Shown in pieces: positions 60,472 to 64,000 of a stretch of 64,000 nucleotides of DNA (position 1 is its first letter; each line of letters starts with the position of its first letter). The position numbers and the translations under genes are program-made. The notes under the pieces are model-generated. The model had not been told where the DNA came from. It saw only the letters and a program-made list of their open reading frames with translations, and did not search any database. The stretch is from Bradyrhizobium elkanii USDA 76 (lineage in GTDB: Bacteria > Pseudomonadota > Alphaproteobacteria > Rhizobiales > Xanthobacteraceae), in assembly GCF_023278185.1 (NCBI RefSeq), contig NZ_CP066356.1, positions 1,054,001 through 1,118,000 on the forward strand. Reading direction: 5' to 3'.

Positions 60472-61152
60472 TCAGAACCCGGCTGCGGCCGGGGCTAGCG
60501 CCGCCTTCACCAGCTTGATCGCGTCGTCGCTCGCCCATTCGGCGGGACCGGCGATATTGGCGATTTCGCAGCCCTGGCCGTCGACCAGCACCGAGGTCGG
60601 CATGCCCAGCGCCTTGCCTATGTTCTTAAGATCCTGAAAAACCTTGGCTTTCTGATCCGAAAAATAGCCGAGATTGGTCAGATTGGCCTCTTTCAGGAAG
60701 TTTTTCGGCTTGTCCGGGTCGCGGGTGTCGATGTTGATCGCGACCACCTCGAAATCCTTGCCGCCGAGCTTGGTCTGCAGGCTGTCGAGCGCCGGCATTT
60801 CCTTGCGGCAGGGCACGCACCAGGTCGCCCACAAATTGACCAGCACGGTCTTGCCGCGCCAGTCCGAGAGCTTCTTCGGCTGGCCGTTGGCATCCTCGAA
60901 GGTCAGGTCGGGCAGCCTCAAGGGGGTGGTTGCCATGGTCAGCGCCGCGACCTCGCCATGGGCGAGCGGAGCGATCTTCTTCGCCAGAGCCACCGCGCTG
61001 TTGCAGGCGATATCGCCGCCCGCGGGATGCCTGAGGCTGGAGACCCCGACATAGCCGATCACGGCCCCGGCCAGCACGGCGCCGATCACCAGCGGGATAC
61101 GCCACTTGGCGGTCGGCCTGGCGGTCGGGTTGGGTGGGGTCGTCTCGGGCAT
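60472..61152 (-). CDS. tlpA: Membrane-anchored thiol:disulfide oxidoreductase TlpA
   Basis: A protein of about 226 residues with an N-terminal anchor (IPLVIGAVLAGAVIGYV) and a periplasmic thioredoxin domain with active site WCVPC. It closely resembles B. japonicum TlpA, which reduces copper chaperones and CoxB for assembly of cytochrome aa3. Two extra Cys (in DIACNS and GQGCEI) match the TlpA structural disulfide. Start ATG 61152 is favoured over 61164 by spacing from agga. It diverges from argH, as in B. japonicum. Confidence 0.93.
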   Translation of the reverse strand: MPETTPPNPTARPTAKWRIPLVIGAVLAGAVIGYVGVSSLRHPAGGDIACNSAVALAKKIAPLAHGEVAALTMATTPLRLPDLTFEDANGQPKKLSDWRGKTVLVNLWATWCVPCRKEMPALDSLQTKLGGKDFEVVAINIDTRDPDKPKNFLKEANLTNLGYFSDQKAKVFQDLKNIGKALGMPTSVLVDGQGCEIANIAGPAEWASDDAIKLVKAALAPAAAGF

Positions 61153-61279
61153 ATCGTTTGTCATCCTGGGTCAGATGTGGCTAAGCAGTGCCGGGAATAC
61201 GACCGGAACTGCGGTGCTGTTTCGCCGCCTCCGGCCATGAAACCGCAAGGCTGAAATACGAATTCGTGAGCGAGATGTC

Positions 61280-62677
61280 ATGAGCAACAAGATGTGGGGC
61301 GGCCGGTTCTCGGAACGTCCCGACGCGATCATGGAGGAAATCAACGTCTCCATCGACGTCGACCGTCACCTTTATGCCCAGGACATTGCCGCGTCCAAGG
61401 CCCACGCCGCGATGCTCGCCGCGCAAGGCATCATCACGTCAGCTGATGCGAAAAATATCGGCAAAGGTCTAGACACGATTTTGTCAGAGATCGGCAAGGG
61501 CGATTTCGATTTCAAGCGCGCGCTCGAGGACATTCATATGAATGTCGAGTCGCGGCTGTCCGAATTGATCGGGCCCGCGGCGGGCCGGCTGCACACCGCG
61601 CGCTCGCGCAACGACCAGGTCGCGACCGATTTCCGGCTCTATGTCCGCGACACCATCGATGAGACCAATGCGGCGCTGGCCGCGTTCCAGCAGGCGCTGG
61701 TCGCCCGCGCGCTGGAGCATGCCGGCACGGTGATGCCGGGCTTCACCCATCTGCAGACCGCGCAGCCCGTCACCTTCGGCCATCATCTCCTGGCCTATGT
61801 CGAGATGGCCGGCCGCGACCGTGGCCGCTTTGCCGACGCGCGCAAGCGGCTGAACGAATCGCCGCTGGGAGCGGCTGCGCTCGCGGGCACCTCGTTTCCG
61901 ATCGACCGCGCCGCGACCGCCAAGGCGCTCGGCTTCGACCGTCCGATGGCCAATTCGCTCGACGCGGTGTCCGACCGCGATTTCGTGCTGGAGACGCTGT
62001 CGGCGGCGGCGATCTGCGCCGTGCACATGTCGCGCTTTGCCGAGGAGATCGTGATCTGGACCTCGCCCTTGGTCGGCCTCGTCAAGCTCAGCGACAAGTT
62101 CACCACCGGCTCGTCGATCATGCCGCAGAAGCGCAATCCGGACGCGGCCGAGCTGGTGCGCGCCAAGACCGGCCGCGTGATCGGCGCGCTCACCGCGCTC
62201 CTGATCGTGATGAAGGGCCTGCCGCTCGCCTATCAAAAGGACATGCAGGAGGACAAGCAGGGCGCGATGGAGGCTTTCGAAGCTCTGTCGCTGGCAATTC
62301 GCGCCATGACCGGCATGGTCGAGGACCTGGTGCCGGACGAGGCCAGGATGAAGGCCGCCGCCGGCGAGGGCTACGCCACCGCGACCGACCTCGCCGACTG
62401 GCTGGTCCGCACCCTGAAAATGCCGTTCCGCGACGCCCACCACGTCACCGGGCGCATCGTCGGCCTGGCCTCGAAGCAGGGCGTGGCCCTGCACGAGCTG
62501 CCGCTCAAGGCCATGCAGGAGGTCGAGCCGAAGATCACGGCCGACGCGCTGAAGGTGCTCAGCGTCGAATCCTCGGTGCAGAGCCGGACCTCGTTCGGCG
62601 GCACGGCGCCGAAGAATGTGATGGCGCAGGCGAAGAGCTGGGCCAAGCGGCTGGAAAAAGAGCGAAAATTGGGCTGA
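61280..62677 (+). CDS. argH: Argininosuccinate lyase
   Basis: A 465-residue lyase of the fumarase/aspartase family, final step of arginine synthesis. It starts [18 protein letters not shown]. Catalytic segments are [33 protein letters not shown] and the signature [12 protein letters not shown] (278-289). Length is normal. The lipoprotein and lysA genes follow in the same direction. Confidence 0.97.
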   Translation: MSNKMWGGRFSERPDAIMEEINVSIDVDRHLYAQDIAASKAHAAMLAAQGIITSADAKNIGKGLDTILSEIGKGDFDFKRALEDIHMNVESRLSELIGPAAGRLHTARSRNDQVATDFRLYVRDTIDETNAALAAFQQALVARALEHAGTVMPGFTHLQTAQPVTFGHHLLAYVEMAGRDRGRFADARKRLNESPLGAAALAGTSFPIDRAATAKALGFDRPMANSLDAVSDRDFVLETLSAAAICAVHMSRFAEEIVIWTSPLVGLVKLSDKFTTGSSIMPQKRNPDAAELVRAKTGRVIGALTALLIVMKGLPLAYQKDMQEDKQGAMEAFEALSLAIRAMTGMVEDLVPDEARMKAAAGEGYATATDLADWLVRTLKMPFRDAHHVTGRIVGLASKQGVALHELPLKAMQEVEPKITADALKVLSVESSVQSRTSFGGTAPKNVMAQAKSWAKRLEKERKLG

Positions 62678-62769
62678 ACCGGAAAATTTGGCCGTGATTT
62701 CATGGCGCTCCGCCTCTCGCCAGAGCACGCCAATGTTTGTATGGTGCCGCCCGAATTGGGGAATTCGTC

Positions 62770-63039
62770 GTGATTAGCAAGAACCGCCTGACCCCCTCGG
62801 GATGGGCCATCATTGTGCTGGGCGTATCAGCACTGGCGCTCGGCGGCTGCGGCCGCAAGGGACCGCTCGACCTGCCGCCGACCGCGAACGTCGCGCCGGG
62901 CGCGGCACCGAGCGACACCGAGAGCGAGCGGGCAGCGCAGCCCAGCGTGTTCAATCCGACCTATGGCTCGGAGGCCGCGCCGGCCGCGCCGCGAGGCAAT
63001 AAACGGCCCTTCATCCTCGATCCGCTGCTCGGCAATTAG
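62770..63039 (+). CDS. lptM: LptM-type small lipoprotein
   Basis: An 89-residue lipoprotein. A hydrophobic signal (WAIIVLGVSALALGGC) ends in a lipobox, followed by the family motif GCGRKGPLDLPP. The rest is Pro/Ala-rich and disordered. In E. coli LptM assists oxidative maturation of the LPS translocon LptD. The GTG start at 62770 follows gggga at a suitable distance. The argH-lptM-lysA order is common in alphaproteobacteria. Confidence 0.88.
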   Translation: MISKNRLTPSGWAIIVLGVSALALGGCGRKGPLDLPPTANVAPGAAPSDTESERAAQPSVFNPTYGSEAAPAAPRGNKRPFILDPLLGN

Positions 63040-63055
63040 TATCTAAAAGCGTGTC

Positions 63056-64000
63056 ATGAACCATTTCGACTATCGCAACGGCGTGCTGCATGCCGAGGCG
63101 GTCAATCTCATTGAGCTGGCGGAGGCCGTCGGCACGCCGTTCTATTGCTATTCGACCGCGACGCTGGAGCGCCACTACCGCGTCTTCACCGAAGCCTTCG
63201 CCGGCGAGAAGGCGCTCGTCTGCTACGCCATGAAGGCCAACTCCAACCAGTCGGTGCTGCGCACGCTGGCCAAGCTCGGCGCCGGCGCCGACGTGGTGTC
63301 CGGCGGCGAGTTGAAGCGGGCGCTGGCGGCCGGGATTCCGCCCTCGAAGATCGTGTTCTCCGGGGTCGGCAAGACCGAGGGCGAGCTGCGCGCCGCGCTC
63401 ACTACCGACATCCTCTGCATCAATATCGAGTCGGAGCCGGAGCTCGAGATGCTGTCGCGTCTCGCGGTCGAGATGAAGAAGACGGCCCGCATCTCGGTGC
63501 GGGTCAATCCGGATGTCGATGCCGGCACCCATGCCAAGATTTCGACCGGCAAGTCCGAGAACAAGTTCGGCATTCCGATCGCGCGCGCCCGCGAGGTCTA
63601 TGCCCGCGCGGCAAAGCTGCCGGGCATCAAGGTCACCGGCACCGATGTGCATATCGGCAGCCAGATCACCGATCTCGGGCCGCTGGAGGTCGCTTTCCGC
63701 CTGCTCGCCGAATTCGTGCAGACGCTGCGCGCCGACGGCCACGACATCTCGCATGTCGATTTCGGCGGCGGCCTCGGCATCCCCTATTACATGGATCGCG
63801 CCGCGCCGCCGGCGCCGGACGCCTACGCGGCGATGGTCAAGCGCGTCACGCACAATCTCGGCTGCACGCTGATGTTCGAGCCGGGCCGCATGATCGTCGG
63901 CAATGCCGGCATCCTCGTCACCCGCGTCGTCCATGTGAAGCCGGGCGATGCGAAGAACTTCGTCATCATCGACGCCGCGATGAACGACCTGATCCGGCCG
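63056..64000 (+). CDS. lysA: Diaminopimelate decarboxylase (3' end outside window)
   Basis: The first 315 residues of LysA, which makes lysine from meso-diaminopimelate. The PLP Lys lies in VCYAMKANSN, with GAGADVVSGGELKRAL and the HIGSQI and GGGLGIPY segments. EPGRMIVGNAG binds the substrate and cofactor phosphate. The gene is open at the window edge. It starts 16 bases after lptM. Confidence 0.96.
   Translation, partial: MNHFDYRNGVLHAEAVNLIELAEAVGTPFYCYSTATLERHYRVFTEAFAGEKALVCYAMKANSNQSVLRTLAKLGAGADVVSGGELKRALAAGIPPSKIVFSGVGKTEGELRAALTTDILCINIESEPELEMLSRLAVEMKKTARISVRVNPDVDAGTHAKISTGKSENKFGIPIARAREVYARAAKLPGIKVTGTDVHIGSQITDLGPLEVAFRLLAEFVQTLRADGHDISHVDFGGGLGIPYYMDRAAPPAPDAYAAMVKRVTHNLGCTLMFEPGRMIVGNAGILVTRVVHVKPGDAKNFVIIDAAMNDLIRP

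Overview
The window looks like chromosome of a Bradyrhizobium-type alphaproteobacterium. The evidence is high GC, dense short-spaced operons, several families of short palindromic intergenic repeats, a TlpA thioredoxin closely like the B. japonicum protein and divergent from argH, and the argH-lptM-lysA order. No tRNA, rRNA, CRISPR array, integrase or insertion sequence was found.

Layout. 1-370: repeat-rich intergenic DNA. 371-4433: a cobalamin riboswitch, a TonB-dependent receptor and a PepSY membrane protein. 4441-16412: a complete type II secretion system (T2SS), with gspD and a Sel1-repeat gene divergent from gspEFGHIJKLMN and a short prepilin peptidase convergent at the end. 16655-25430: an imelysin-like protein, two paralogous di-haem peroxidase/MauG-type cytochromes, two secreted phosphoesterases of the phospholipase C/acid phosphatase family and a small exported protein. 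25519-32017: a 1,512-residue FecR-headed repeat protein, divergent from a small FecR-domain protein and a TPR protein.

32087-35695 is a MarR-controlled FUSC/HlyD efflux operon. 35909-39130 holds three very small proteins, an HNH endonuclease and a ClC-type chloride channel. 39287-48247 is a probable catabolic cluster: NHL-repeat lyase-like protein, flavin monooxygenase, DUF2855 protein, acyl-CoA synthetase, ABC-type binding protein, nitronate monooxygenase and a divergent LysR regulator. 48257-54893 carries a membrane GH17-type glucan enzyme, AlkA, GluQ, a soluble hybrid histidine kinase, a YihY-family protein, a HIG1-type protein and a PduO-type adenosyltransferase. 55011-57839 is etfB-etfA plus 3-hydroxybutyryl-CoA dehydrogenase. 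57854-60471 holds an aminotransferase, a LysR regulator and two small proteins. 60472-64000 holds tlpA, argH, lptM and the start of lysA.

The most interesting part is 4991-31116. The secretin has a lipobox, so it may be lipid-anchored and self-piloting, as in the Pseudomonas Hxc system that exports a phosphatase. The gsp genes lie beside two exported phosphoesterases, each paired with a di-haem cytochrome. My inference is a dedicated T2SS module that releases extracellular phosphoesterases and handles a metal or redox cofactor. The adjacent FecR-headed repeat protein, whose later half abruptly becomes cysteine-rich, may be a surface component. None of these links is proven by sequence alone.
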